DNA from: Kryptolebias marmoratus | Taxonomy: Eukaryota; Chordata; Actinopteri; Cyprinodontiformes; Rivulidae | NCBI RefSeq assembly: GCF_001649575.2 | Contig: NC_051433.1 | Coordinates: forward strand, 16,603,129 to 16,667,128 | Direction: 5' to 3' | Length of the DNA: 64,000 bases | Shown here: positions 46,395-59,804 of the stretch, piece after piece | Layout of the letters: each line of letters starts with the position of its first letter | Numbering within the stretch: position 1 is the stretch's first letter | The notes under the pieces: model-generated | What the model was told of the DNA's origin: nothing | What the model saw: the letters and a program-made list of their open reading frames with translations, nothing else | Databases searched by the model: none | Program-made: the position numbers and the translations under genes

Positions 46395-46770
46395 GCAACA
46401 CATTGCATATGATATGATATATGAAATAATGATATATATGATATGATATAGGTTATTATATGATATGATATATGATATGGTGTTATATATGATATAATAT
46501 TGTATAGTATATTATGATATATCATACATCATATAAAATATATCATATTGTATTGTATGTTTCATACTATATTGTATCATTCTGCATTACATTATATATC
46601 ATGTATCATAGATTATATCATATAATCTGTGATATATCATATTACATTGTATCATATCATATTACATCATATATCGTCATGGCATATCATGTCTCATATA
46701 TCATATTTCATTGTATTGTATTATATCATATTGCTTCATATTTTGTTGTATCATTATGCATCGCATTGTA
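46395..46770. repeat. AT-rich ATGATAT/ATATCAT simple repeat with strand switch
   Basis: The left part (to about 46515) is rich in ATGATAT. The right part (about 46515-46750) is rich in the complementary ATATCAT, mixed with TGTATTG words. The arms can pair, so the tract is a long imperfect palindrome. Open frames across it are artefacts of the repeat. Confidence 0.85.
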
Positions 46771-46799
46771 TGTCTTCAGTTCAAGATGAGAGAATATTT

Positions 46800-47010
46800 G
46801 AAAAAAAAAACCCACTTAAGTTTATCCGTTTGAACATTAAACATCTTGTCCTTGTGGTGGATTCAATTGAACAAATGTTGAAGAGGATTTGCAAACCCTC
46901 ATATTCTGTTTTTATTTATGTTTTACACAACGTACCAAGTTCATTGTGTATCTTTGTTAGATTGGGGTTGTATATCATATTAAATTGTATTGTATTGTTA
47001 TTGTATCCTA
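46800..47010. mobile_element. fish DNA-transposon end (non-autonomous), probable
   Basis: The phrases TTTGAACATTAAACATCTTG, GATTCAATTGAACAAATGTTG, GGATTTGCAAACCCTC, TATTCTGTTTTTATTTATG and TTTACACAACGTACC, then ATTGGGGTTGTA, resemble the end of a widespread fish interspersed element that I associate with DNA transposons. The assignment comes from memory of the repeat, without a search. Confidence 0.4.
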
Positions 47011-50000
47011 TTGCATCACATTAGAAATTATCATATGACATCATATCACACTGTATTGTGCAGTGTCGTATTGTTTCATAATATCCTTCTGTCTCTGGAT
47101 CCCTAAACCCCTACACTGGATTTGAGACCCCACAATCTGTCATAAAAAGAGAATCTGTAGAATTAAAAAAAAAAAAACTTAAAACTGTCTGACTTCTTGT
47201 TTCCTTTTCAGTGCTTTCACACCAAGATTTGCTCCTGACCTGGTTTGTCTCTGCAACACAGGCCTCTGATGGTGGAAGTCTGCAGCAACTTCCACGAGCT
47301 GACCGAGGTGTGTGTGTATGTGCAGCGGGGATGGGCTATGATTTATTAATGCACCTCATATATATTTAAGAGCAGTAGTAGTTTGTTCACATCATCCTCA
47401 CGCAGAGCATTAGCCTGTTAGTGCAGTCCATTTAGAAGCCCCGGCAGCCAAGATCAAACACTTCCACCTCCTTTCCTCTTCCTCCATTTCCCAGAAACAC
47501 ACACCTCCACTCTCTGACACCTGCACACACACACACACACACGCTCAGCACGTAAAAGCCCCTGTCGCGAACATGTTTTGGTTTTTTTCAGGAGAAGCTG
47601 CACAAGCAAAAGCAAACCATGTATGGCTTGTCATCTGTGAAACGGTTCTCCTCCTCTGTGGCTCTGCAGGACACATGTGACCGCCGCTGGAATCCCTCCA
47701 CCCTCCACCCTCCGCCCCCCACCCCGCCCCATCTGCAAACAGAGACCGAATCCCATCAGGTTTTCGGAGAGGGATGAGAGAGTCCTCGGTGGGTTGCTCT
47801 CGCCGGCCTTTTCAACCGGACCCACTGCGGAGGGAAGGTACGGTGGAAACAAAGCCGTAGATGGCAAAGGAATAGGATGCAGAGATCAAACACTGAACCT
47901 GTCTGTTGTAAGTTGGATGGATTAGGGCCACAAGCATATGCTCTCCGTCTTCCTTTTGATTCTTTCGGGGTTAGTGGGACAACGGCCTGTCTGCTCTTGT
48001 GTAAGCACTTGCTCTCACGTTTTAGTCACATGGACATTCCTATCCCCCTTCCTCGTCCCTCCAGTAAACAAGAGGCCGTTTGATGATTGGAGACGATTAT
48101 TTAGCCTACTTTCGACGCCAGCTCCTCTTGTGCGCTGCTCAGCTGTGAAGCATGCCCCAGTTTCCAGCGACACACTCGCGCGCGATAATGCTCTGTCACT
48201 CGCGGGGCTCGTAGCCGCCTCCCGCTTCGGTCTCGTTTTTTGCACAGCTCCGCAGGTCGGGCTCGGCTGACCCAGGGGCGTGGCTGCGGGATGCACCTGC
48301 ACAGAGCGTGTCCCCGCGGTTATCGGTGCCCTGGCTCAGGGCCGCTCTGCGAACAGACGCAGCAATGTCGGGGCTGCCTTTTTCCTCCCCGTGAGCCACT
48401 CCAGGCTACTGAGCTTGAGCTGAGGAGATACACTAAACACCAGCTTTATGGGGTGTTAAATGTGTTTTTGGACACAGGGCAGCAAGAGGAGTCACGCAAA
48501 CCGAGGCAGCCATGGTGGCCCAGAAAAACACTGAGTTATAATACATAACAGGCTGTGTCAACAATGTAGCTTAGCAGCCTTACATCTTTAACAACATGCT
48601 ACAGTGTAAGGGATTTTCTCCTTAGCATGAAAGGGAAACGAAACATTCAGTGATTCGCCTAAGAAGCTAAATGAGCTAAAAGAGAACAAACTAAAGGCTG
48701 CGCAGTCATCTAATTCACAAAGACCTTGCAAAGGGTGACATGTGCCTCGAATTGCACCGTCAGCTACACAGCTTTTCTCTTCAATGTCACACTTTGCCCA
48801 TACTTGTGCTGGCATTTAAAGGTTTATGTAAATTCGCACCAGGGCAAAAAAGCCATTCCCAAAGATTCTCGAATAGCATCGCTGCTTGTGCCACACAGTT
48901 AGCACGTAAGTGGTGGTGGGTGCGACCGCGGAGAAGACACTGAGGAAGGAGCAATCTGTTGCGCCGCTGCCTTTAGGAGAACATGGCAGGAATGTCCTCC
49001 CTCTCTTCCAGCGATGAGAATCAGACACTGAAGCGTTCTCGTGTTGCTGTTTGAGAATACACAACAACATAACCAACGATCATAAATCATTCTCGATACA
49101 TGCTGTAGTGCTTCATTTTGAAAAAGTTAATGAAGTAATTAACTCTGCAACACGGTGAAGGCAGGCTGGGGGTGAACGGTGGGCAGAAAGGAGCCTTTTT
49201 GTCCAAAACAGAAACCAAGGACACTTGTATTTCTTTAGTGAAGATAACAGGATGCAGTGATGGTCGGTGAACCTTTATTTTCTGACGATATGTCACAAAT
49301 TAGTACATAAGGTCTGCTACATTAGGATAGAATACACACAAAAATGATCACATCTGATGTATTTACCTTCAAAATGATTGTTTTTATTCTTGACTGACAC
49401 AGTTAAAAGATATGACTTGTGCCATTAACGGTTTGTAGCTGTGCATTAAATCTGTGTTTATGGATTTAGAAATGTTATCTTGCACTTAGTTTACCTCTGA
49501 TCCAGTGAGATGTTTGTTCATATAGTTATAAAGAGTTCAGCTTCCCGTTAAGACGCAGAGCTCACTGTGCGAAAACTCGTTTTTGCTCTTTCTTTCTTCC
49601 TGTCGCTTTTGTTCGTGCTGTGTTTGTGTCAAAAAGGTCACACTTATGACTGCGCAGCAAATACAACTGCAAGCTGACTCAGAAGGAGCTGCAGGTTGCT
49701 CACACCTGTTCAGCTCGGCGGCACGCGATTATCACGGTGCGCTTCGTGAACACGACACGCAAGACGGAGCAGATCGCCGGGGGCAACATTTGGAGCTCCA
49801 CGCAGCCGCAGAGCAATCTTAGTGAATCAGGCCCCGCGTTTTAAGATAGCTGGCTGTGTTTTTAAAGGTTTAAGCTTTCTAACACAGCAGCACACAGTTT
49901 GGTGACAATAAAAGAGCCCTTTGAAAGACATTTGAAAACATTTTTAATTAAAATGACTCCTCGAGAAGAGCAAAAAAGAAAAAAAAAAGGCGTCTGGAAA

Positions 50001-50130
50001 TGTCACCACGCTCAGTAACTCATAAAAAGCTGACTTGAACAGACTTGAAAGCCTTTGGTCTGAAGTTTTTGTTAGTCTGCTTTATGGAGATGGAACTGTT
50101 CGAATCCACGATTCAGTCCATCTGCCTTAA

Positions 50131-50185
50131 CCCTCCTGTGGCTTTCAGGTCAAATTGACCCAAAGTTACAGTATAAAGGCCTGCA
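50131..50185 (+). mobile_element. possible TTAA-element terminus
   Basis: The text TTAACCCTCCTGTGG followed by GGTCAAATTGACCCAAAG resembles the end of a piggyBac-type non-autonomous element of fish (TTAA target, GGTCAAATTGACC inner palindrome). No matching second end was found nearby. Confidence 0.4.
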
Positions 50186-53100
50186 TGTCAGTAAGAGCAC
50201 CATCCTGCCACTGCCCCTCACAAAGGCGAGTCTGTGAGGGAGTGTCTCAGAGAACTAGGAAATGTGATCGTGTGACTTCAGGATTCTTGGTATTTCTTTT
50301 TTTTTTTTTTTTCTGAAACACTGTGCCGTTTAAAGGACCTCCGTCGGGGTATTAATCCCACGCTCATATCAAGCAAGCATGAATTCCAGTTGTCATCTCG
50401 GATCCAGGATTTGTACTTGACTTAAATCTTCTCTGGGTTTAAGACACATCAGGGGAGGAAGCAGCAGCACAGACACTGAAGGATATTCGTAGGATGGCTG
50501 GAATTCCTGAAGAATCTGTGAGAAACAATGAGAAACATTTCCCAGAGGCCACGGCCATGAGGACGGAGCACGAAACTGTCCAATCTGGGAGTTTTGATCT
50601 TTGATGGAGAAAAAAAAAAGATCAGTCCAATTATTTAAGTCAACATTACTTTTAAAACAATGACTTAAATACATCTGAATTAACTTTTCGATTTAACTGA
50701 TGGCTTCATATAACTTTGTTCCTTATTGTTATAGAAAACCAATGAAGTAAAACAAATGGAGAAACAGTCATTCAGGTCACCCACTGATATGACAAAAATG
50801 CAAAAATAAAAAGTACAAAAATTGAACATTTGTATGAATGGGGGTGGGTGGGTTGGAAATCAATAAAATAAGGGAATATAATCCACATGGTTCCCATGTT
50901 CTTGCTTTTTCTCCATCTTTTGTCTCTGCCTGTCTGTATCTCTCCCTCCCAGGAGGCCCTTGTAATCCAATAATCCATCTTAATCCAAACTGAGATGACA
51001 TGGGTTGAAGGAGCTACTTTGTGAGCGAGATTAAATTCGGTCATATAGCGTTTATGGCGCGTTCTGTGTTTCACACCTACATGTTTTTGCACACTTCAGA
51101 TTTTAAACTGGCAGCGTGAGGCATATTTTTTTTGTCGTGCTGTGGGTGGGGTGGGGTCGGGTGGGGACTGGTCCTCTTCATCGCGCAGCTGTTCCTGCAG
51201 CCTCCCTCCGCTGCGCTCTGTGCATTAGCAGGGGTCACTCCAGTGCTCTTTAAATCCTGGCAGTCTGATCCCCATCACGTTTCACCTCAGCCTACTGCCC
51301 CACTGCCCCCCCCACCCACAGGACCGCTCCACAAACACACTCCGTGCTCATCAGCGTGCTGGCTCCGACGCTTCGAACCTGCACCCCGGCGCCTCACTCT
51401 GTAACTTGCGTCCCTCCGAGGCAGCTCGGTTTATTCGGCGTCCTCTCTTTTTTTTTTTTCCTCATCGCAAAGCCGAAAGAAGTCACCTCTGAGTGACGAC
51501 TGTGCTGACCATCATGTGTTCCTAGAGTCCCGTGCAGTCGCAGGCCTCTACGGCACACTATTTTTAAGCTGCCCAGTTGGCACTTCAATCCCCCCCACCC
51601 CCCCCACCCTCCCCTCTCCACCTACCAACACCACAGATGCACACACCCACATACAGTAGTATGTGTAAGTGCATGTGCAGGGCTACTATGACGGCCCTTT
51701 GCCTCTCCGATGCCCTTGTATGGCTGTGTGACCCGCAGCCCAGCATGCCGGTTTCCATTCTCGGTGCCCCCGCTCTCACGACGTTTATTCCTCGCAGCTA
51801 TTATCACGTCCCGTCACGCCTTCTGACCTGTGGCTGCTCTGTTCCCATCGTCCCATGCACAGCATGTCCACACGCCTGCTTGCTTCTGACGAGCCCCCGA
51901 GCCTTTTCCTTCGCAGAAGCAACAGGAATAGATGATTTTGGACCTCGCTGCAGCGCCGGCCTCACGTTTCCAGAATACATTTCAACAACTGACAGGATCA
52001 GTGGCATTAAGCTCTGAACTCTTGAACTCGGGACTTAATACATGTAGGCAGCATGGCCTGGTATGATTTGTTTTTTTTTTAGTTTTAGTTTTTTTAGTTT
52101 TTTTAGTTTCACGGTCCAGTCAAAGCCCAGACCTCCATCCAGCTGAGATTTCAAAATAAAACAAGCAACACCCATCAGACCTGAAGGAGCTGGAGCAGTT
52201 CGGTAACAAAGAAAGAAAGTGGCTGGACGATTAACGTTGAGGGGGTGAAAAGTTATTCATGTGGAAGTGCTTGGAACCTGCTTGTTTTACAATCAAAAAT
52301 ACAGCATCTTCAAAGTGTTACCTCTGCTGTGTAATTCCAAATTCTTTTTAATTTCCAGAGAGAATGCCAGTGATTAACTTCCACCTTCAGCTTTATCCAA
52401 ACACCCTGTGAAAATAGATCAAATCCGGTTGCAGACGGGCATGAAAATATATTATGTTAACCGTTCGAAGTCAAACTCCTGTCGCTAAAATTCAACAACA
52501 CACAGCGCAAAGTGTGAATTATTGAGCCGTGGAGACACGGTACCGGCGGACAGCGACAGTCTAGCCGTCTCATCTTTGTCCACTTGTGGAGTGACCTAGT
52601 TCCCGACGAATGTGAGCGTGGCATTGATCTGAAAATAAAATGTGCGACTGGTTCTTTGAGCGTCCGGGTTTAAATGTAAAACAGACCCACATATAACAAC
52701 GTAGCTAAAGAGAGAGTCGGTGTTTTGTAAAAAAAAAAAAAAGGGGGGGTAAAATATTAGCCTGTTGGGTTCACGTTAGTTTTGTGATGTTGGTAGTTTG
52801 CCTGTAAACTCCTTGCTTCATGTCTGAATTTAGCACCGATGTGTGTGTGTGTGTGTGCTCAGCCAGCGATGTAACCCAAACAGCACCAGCATGTCATACG
52901 GCTGAATTATTGATGCCCAGCTGATGCATGTTTGGGACCGAGGATCAGACCTCCCCTCGCCTCTTTTTCAGCTGCTCAGAACCGGAGCTCCTTCACGCTT
53001 TTCTGCGAAGAGCCGGTACCAAGCGGACAGAGACGAGTCGGAGAAAGAGAACGTTGGGACTTCCAGACAAACACAATCATGCAAACAAATTCATAGATGT

Positions 53101-56100
53101 GTGCTCCGCTGGTGCCACCAAGTCCTGGAAACCCAGCCTTATAATGCGCCGTCTATTCCCCTCAGGGAACGTGTCAGTAGAACTTTTGTCCCTTCTAACA
53201 AAGATACACAGTATGCGTCCTCCTTAAATGGATTTGCTTTAATGGCGACTGAACTGATTTTCCAAGCAGCCAATTATCAAGTTTTAGGAGCCGAGGCGGG
53301 AGCGATCAAGGAGCAGGGCGACTTGACGAATGCCCACGAAGGAGCGCAGAAATGAAAATTTCATGGAAACCCTTTGGCCTACATCGGTTTGTATATCCTT
53401 GGAAAGCGGTTCCAGAAAAAAGGCCAAACCAGACGAAACATGTGACAGAAACTGATAAGTCATTGTTGACTCAGCTCGAGAGCACATGAGCGCTTGTCTC
53501 ATACACACGCGTGTGGAAGTGGAAACTTTTTTCTTCCCCCCCCCTCCCCCTCCCTCCCTCTCTCCTCTTTGATCTCTCAATAGTTCAGTGACCTGGATCT
53601 CTCCCGAGGTGTTTACGAAGGCTTCAGACGAGCAGGCGGCCGTTTCCTAAACTCCCAAATAATTTCTCCCCCGCTGCTTCCCGGTTGTCTTGTCTTCTGC
53701 AGGAAACGTGAAACCGACCGTAAATATCCGTCTCACCCGGCAACAGCGCAGCATGCAGGGGCTTCGCCGGGACGCAGGAGACCGCAGCTTTGGGCGCTTG
53801 TCCAGAACAACATCCGGCGGTCGCAGTGGAACGGGCCGAGCCCATCGGTACTGATAGTTTAGGGGGGGGTCGAAGGGGTAAGAAAAAAGTATGGAAGTCA
53901 AACTGCTGCAGGGTGAAACCTTTTCAAACAAAATTCAGCACTGATGGTTTAAACAGGAACAACTCAGCCAGTTTGATTCATCTGGGAAACAAATGTTTGT
54001 GAACAGAAAAAGCTGAAAGATGCAGAAATGATAAAAAGACTTTCCTAACTGTTCAGCACAGAAGTGGATGACCCATAATTTGGGCTTGACTCTTGCCCTC
54101 ACACATGACCCCTGACCTTTGTTTGCTTATTTCTAAATGGCTTCATAAAGCGAGATAAAACGGAGGCCGAAACATCCTAATAGCTGCTCCTCCTGTGAGC
54201 CTTCTTTCCTTTAAGCTTCTTTTTTTTAAGTGGAATTCAGGGATGGAGATAGCCTCTGAATATATTTAGAGGAGACTGAGTCACGCATCGCAGGCAGAAG
54301 GATGGAGGAAGGAGAAGACGAAGAAGAAGAAGTGCCAAGCATCCCACTGTCCACGAAAAAAAAGATGACACTACCGGAGCTTTTACGACAAGATAATGAC
54401 ACTGGGACGCTTTTTTTTTTTTTTGCTTTGAGCACGATCTCCAAAAGCTAAACATCACCACAAATCTTAAAAAATAAAATAAAATAAAAATGTACGTATT
54501 TCACAGGAGACAAAACAAGAAATCAGAAAAGTCGCGTTGTGGGGCAGTGAGGCGTTTCAGACGTTACTTTGTCCCATTCTTTTTTAGATCCTGTTTGAAA
54601 TCCTACAGCTTTATGAACTTTATTACCTTTCCAGAACGAATCTGCCTGTAGCTCTGACGAATAAATATATATTTATACATTAAAACATCACATGAGCTGA
54701 CAGTTCCCCAACTCCTGGCTTCCATCAATCTTCCTCTTGATTTCTTCAGCTAGACGGTGGAAAGTATCTCCTGCTGAGCCCTGAGTGGGTGGGTTTACAC
54801 ATGTTGCGAGACGATAGCGTTGATGTGCCCTTGGAGTTTCTTCCCCGAGTGTTGCCATGCAGACCTGCTACCTTAAGGCTATAAGAGACTGAAAACACAC
54901 GCAAACCCGACGGGCACGCACGCGCACGCACGCACGGTTGGATCGAACGGCGCAGACTGAAGATGAGTCATCCTCTATTCCTGTCCCAGCTGTGACCCCG
55001 GACGTGTCACGCAAACAAGATGGGGCAACCCAAAAAAATAAAAAATTCTAAATATGGCAGCTGCTTACAGATAAATAATGTGTTTTCTGTTGCAGCGGAT
55101 GAAAATATGGCTGGGGAGGGTCGAGCTGCAGGAGTAAGTCAGAGTAAAAGGCACAGAAGTGTTGCCGGGCCCCAGCCTGAACCGAGCCGAGCCCGGTGTC
55201 GGGTTTGGGAGCTGCACCCCGCCTCTCCCAGCGATCTGCATCTGTTCGGCCTGTGCAGACATGTGCTTCGCTCAGCTGCGAGTGTGTCACGGCGAGCGAA
55301 TGACTAAGAAACAGTGGGCTGCAGTCTGTTTTTCGTGCATGTGGGGACATGTGTCGTGTGTGTGTGTACAAAGGGACAGAGACTAATGTGGCATTCTCGC
55401 CTGCTTCGTACCTCAGCTGTCCCGGTGGAGCGGGGCCAGACGACACACATAGCTCCCGTGTGCCGGTCTGCACTCTCTGACCCGTGTCTGTGAGCCGGAC
55501 CGGACTGTCCACCCCGACCTGGGGCAAAGGAAACACGCTCAGATGATCCTGTGAGTCCAGCTGAGCTCCAGACAACTCGAGTTTCTCTGCTGGATCACTA
55601 AAAGATGTGCTCTAAGGGAATCTGCAAGGCGCACGTTCTTAATTAAGTTCTAACTTACAGCTTTCTAGATGAGTGAACGATTGACGCCAAAACCAGTTCT
55701 TTGTTGGTCCTTATCCCCCATGAACCACACATACCAACCTTTTACCAGGCACTTTAATTATACAGTGCTGTGCAGAGGTTTTCAACCCCCCCCCTCCTTC
55801 ACCCATCAGTATATTTATACTTCGCTGCCTAGGAGCCAGAATTTCTAGTAACCTTTAGACGTGATCTCAGCCAACAGTTCTCCAGACTTTCTGAAGAAGT
55901 GTCTCAAAGTCTTTCTTTGGACTTCGGCTGCCTTGTCGCCCGTTCTCTGTCCAAGGCAGCGTTCCATGCGGTGCTCGCCTCAGAGCGAAACGGGGAAAGC
56001 GTGCACGTGCGGGACAAAAAGAGACCGTTTCAGGCCTCAAAGCTGTCCGCAGCGGATGAACGATGTAGGGAAACCGTGGTTCGAACAAACAGGAAAGACC

Positions 56101-57124
56101 TGGGGAGAGATCCGTCATCCTTCAGTGGATGTTTTGTTTTCAGCTCGTGCCGTTCGGGGGACGACTTTGTTGTTTTATGTGTCAAACCCTCTCATTTTCC
56201 ATCCTTGACGTCTCTGTTTTTCTTGGAGTCAGGCTGCTGGTAGCAAGGAGCCTAACCGTTTTAGTCTGTCGTGTGTCAACAAAATGTCGGTCCATCCCTT
56301 GAGTTTAGGAGCCATTTTAGCCTTTTAGCTTAATAAACAAGCAAACCCTTAAAATGATCGAGCAGTGAACTGAAAATGAGTGAGAAAAGCAGCTCAAGTC
56401 CAAAGAAGCAAATTCAGAAAGCGTACAATCAAAGGTTTTGGAAAGACTTTTTTCTTTTTTTTAAACTTGGCCAAATTGACCTTTAAATCTTAAAGAAGCA
56501 GCCGAGAGCCGTCGAGCACGCGCGGGTTCTCCTAAATAGATCGTCTCCTCACGGCCAGCCTCATATTAGCGCCGCGGAGAAATAATCCAGGAGAGCAGAT
56601 GAGAGACAGAGACACATGTTTACTCATCAGGCCAAACGCGCCGCACACAGCCAGGTCAAGATTTCTTAACCTGCGTGGTAATCAGAAACCTGTCAGCACC
56701 CCCGCCCCGACCCGCTCCACATTCAGGAGCCCAGATCCCGCTGAGGCTCCGGGAGGTCTGCAGACTTGGGACTCCTCCTCGGAGCTTCTCCTTCTGCCAA
56801 CGGAGGACAGAGAGTGTGGCCTCCTTCAGGAACCGGTGTGTGGGAGTGGAGGTGGTGGCGTGTGCGGGAGCCTCCAACCATATGGTCAGCAGGTGACCGG
56901 GTCATGGTCCAATGGGATTGATCTAATTGACTTTTAGCAAACAGGCAAAAACAGCAAACAATATCAGTCTGAAAGGATGTTTGGGGTTAAATATTAAAGA
57001 AAAGTCAAGTAAAAATTAAACGCCCGGCAATCCGTCAATTAGACTCTTATCATCTTATAATGAGGGGGACGGCATTAAAGACGTTATCTCATGCAATAAT
57101 GCCAGACCTCGCATGATCTGTTAG

Positions 57125-57320
57125 CAGGTGGTGTTGAGGACGACTCTCAGCTACTACCACACCAGGTTTTAGCTCAGTACCTGTAAAACTGATCGCGTTG
57201 TTGGCCAGGGGGCCGTCTTGACTTGGGTTCTAGGCGTGCATCCAGCGGTTACTTCCTGAGTGTTTCCATAAATGGGTTAGTGGGGCCTGGGATATTTTGC
57301 TAACAGACAAACAGGGTCCA
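57125..57320 (-). repeat. dispersed repeat 'GATGGC family', copy E (reverse)
   Basis: On the - strand it matches the other copies through GTTTTACAGGTACTGAGCTAAA and GGTGTGGTAGTAGCTGAGAGTC. On the + strand it has ATATTTTGCTAACAGACAAAC, shared with copy C. It is intergenic. Confidence 0.7.
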
Positions 57321-57794
57321 CAACGTTAGCACGCTGAGTGTGTGTCGAGGGTGGCTGCCGGCTGCTAACGTACAAAAATCTGAGCCTGATATCGTCAAAT
57401 CGGGTCTTTTTCTCCAGAGCAAGGCCGCCTAAAGAACCGTCTACAGCAGGTAAGATGTTGATTGTTCGGAGCTTTGAGGCTCTAATACCGTTAGGCTCAA
57501 CGGAGTCGCCTCTCTGCTCCCACAGATGGTTGTTTGCTCATCTCCTCGGGGCGTTTGAACGACCTCGAGCGAATGTAAAGAAGGAGCTCCACCCAGAAAC
57601 AAAAACAGAAGGATCCATATTGTTTGATTTTCGTTCTTTTTATTTTTTTTTAATTTAAAGACCAGCTGGTATGTTTAAGAGCCAACATTCTGTAACAAAT
57701 ACCCAACCACCTACTCTGTCTCTCACACACACATCTCTTGTTTTCTGCATGAGGTAATGCTGTTCAACCGGTTTCTCCTCCTCCCCTTTCCTCC

Positions 57795-57798
<4 letters not shown>

Positions 57799-57825
<27 letters not shown>
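57799..57825. repeat. (TG)n microsatellite
   Basis: About 13 uninterrupted TG units. Simple repeat only. Confidence 0.95.
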
Positions 57826-58607
57826 TTACCTGACTTTTCCTCCCCTCCAGGCACCTGCCTGCCTGTAAGTGAAAACACCCACACATGATAAGTCTGCTAT
57901 CAGTATTAATATTTTCGCAGTCTTCTTCCTCATCACCACGTCACCTTTGTGTAAGTTCCCGGAGCGAGCTGATTTCCCAGACAGGCCGTCCAGTCTTGTT
58001 TTCTGTCAGCTCGGCGGTTTGAGTTACACAGGATGACCCAAACGGACACAAAGGTTTATTTCCCAGAGAATCACCTTATTGTGCTCCCGAACTTGCTCTC
58101 TCTCTGTCTCTCCACCTCCCCACGACTTAGATCCGTTTCAGGCGTTGCCTCGGGTCAGATTAACATTAAACACCACGTCGTCTGTTTGCTGAGGAGTCCT
58201 GCAGCCTCTTGTTGATGTTGACGGCTGTCAGCTTTTTTGTTTTTAATTGTAACTTTTTTGCAACGGTGTGCCTTCTTGACTGGGTCGCCCTTTGGACTGA
58301 AACATCACTTCAAATATGACCAGACTATCCCTTTAAATATGTTCACAGAACCTTATAATCGTCACATTTTGTTTGTAAGGAGCTCGACTTTCTTGTATTC
58401 TTTTAAGAATGGCTGCTTTTTCCACTCATTTCCGGTCCAGTCCTCGTATCTTCTGTATTCATTTATATATTTAACTAAAGAAAAATAGTAACAAAGTGTG
58501 TTTTGTGACAAGTTTGTGACAAAAGCTGATTTCAAATGGTTGTTTTGCGAAGCGGTCTGTGTCAAAACAACACTTTTGTTGTTTGTTTGTTGTGTTAGGG
58601 TTAGGGT

Positions 58608-58800
58608 TAAAAATAGCTCATGAACCACTGGGTGTGTTTTAATGAAACTCTCAGAAATTAATCACTATATTTACATCTATAAGTGATCAATTTCAACCTC
58701 ATCTGAGATGGAAGATGATTTCAGCTCAGAACGCTGACATTAAAAGGCGGCGGGCGATAGGCATTCCTTCAACGAACTCAAGGCTTTTTATTTAGTTTAA
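58608..58800 (+). repeat. dispersed repeat 'GATGGC family', copy F, with telomere-like start
   Basis: It carries AGCTCATGAACCACTGGGTG, AATGAAACTCTCAGAAATTAATC, CATCTATAAGTGATC, GAGATGGAAG and ACGCTGACATTAAAAGGCGG, in family order. It is preceded directly by TTAGGGTTAGGGTTA at 58595-58609. Confidence 0.65.
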
Positions 58801-59471
58801 TGAGTCTGAAGTCAGAGTTAACAAAAACAAAGATTTAGTAGCTGACATTAAAAGAACTTCAGGTGACCTGGATGTTTTATGTAAGCAAAAAGAAAAAAAA
58901 AAATAAAACCAAAACAAAACTAAACAATCCTATGACCTAAGCGGATGCCTAGGAGTCTTTCATCATTTCTCCATAATTATCTTTTGTAACGTTTCGTAAC
59001 AAGTGGCGGTAACACCAAGCCGCTGATTCATCAGTTTCCCGTTAATCCGCAAAGTTCGCCGACATATCAGCGCCTGAGATCTAGTTCACCCAATTGAGAC
59101 TACTTCAGTCGGGGCCCGTTGCTGGTGTGTTTTGCGCCTCGGGACGCACAGAGGTGTCAGATGGCAAAAAAACACAGACATGGATCCAGGAGTGAACGTT
59201 CACCCGTTCACCCGTTATCAGAACAAAACTCACCCCCAAGCAGCAGGTTTTACTTTAAAACAGTAGTTTTATTTTTTTTTGTAGAAAAAGAAACTATCAC
59301 AACTTCATTTGATCACTGTACATTTTTTTTTCTCATGTAGTCACTCAGTCTTCTAACAGGCTGTGATCTCATGCTGAACACCGACCCACTGACGCATTAA
59401 TACACCACCTCTCCTCTCCTCCTGTCACGGTTTACATCCTTTTGAGTGAAAAGCATTAAAAACCACTTCTA

Positions 59472-59482
59472 TGTGTGTGTGT

Positions 59483-59516
<34 letters not shown>
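59472..59516. repeat. (GT)n(AT)n compound microsatellite
   Basis: A short GT run (59472-59485) passes into about 15 AT units (59486-59516). Confidence 0.95.
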
Positions 59517-59520
<4 letters not shown>

Positions 59521-59787
59521 CAAAGTTAAAAATCCCTGACGGTGTCACTTAGAAAAAACGAGGGGACAAGAGAACGCACTCTTTAAAAACGGCGTGGTCC
59601 ATATCAACGTGCACCTGACGCGTCTCCGTGTCTGGTTTGGACAGCACCATAATTCACTATTTATGCAAGTTAAAGAGGTTCCCTGCCCTACATGATGAGA
59701 CGGAGCGAGAGGAAAAGAGAGAGAGAGAGACGAGGAGAGGGGGGGTTAGAGCCGAGTGAATCTAGGTCAGAATGTGGAGCATGTTTA

Positions 59788-59804
59788 CCCCCCCCCCCCC
59801 CCCN
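59788..59804. repeat. poly(C) run ending in a single N
   Basis: A run of about 16 C is closed by N at 59804, as at 35141-35162. Length and flanking bases are uncertain. Confidence 0.9.

Noticed and set aside
46289..47024. Tyr/Ile/Ser/His-rich frames on both strands
   Set aside because: They are translations of the ATGATAT/ATATCAT simple repeat.
47262..47309. Exon-like segment (acceptor CAACACAG, donor-like GAG/GTGTGT) reading PLMVEVCSNFHELTE
   Set aside because: The donor is followed by a GT repeat that mimics a splice site, and no neighbouring exons in compatible phase or family match were recognised.
49640..49830. Protein-like frame around 49720-49820 (AIITVRFVNTTRKTEQIAGG)
   Set aside because: It is short and isolated, and its 3' part (CTTAGTGAATCAGGCCC) looks like part of a fish interspersed repeat rather than a gene.
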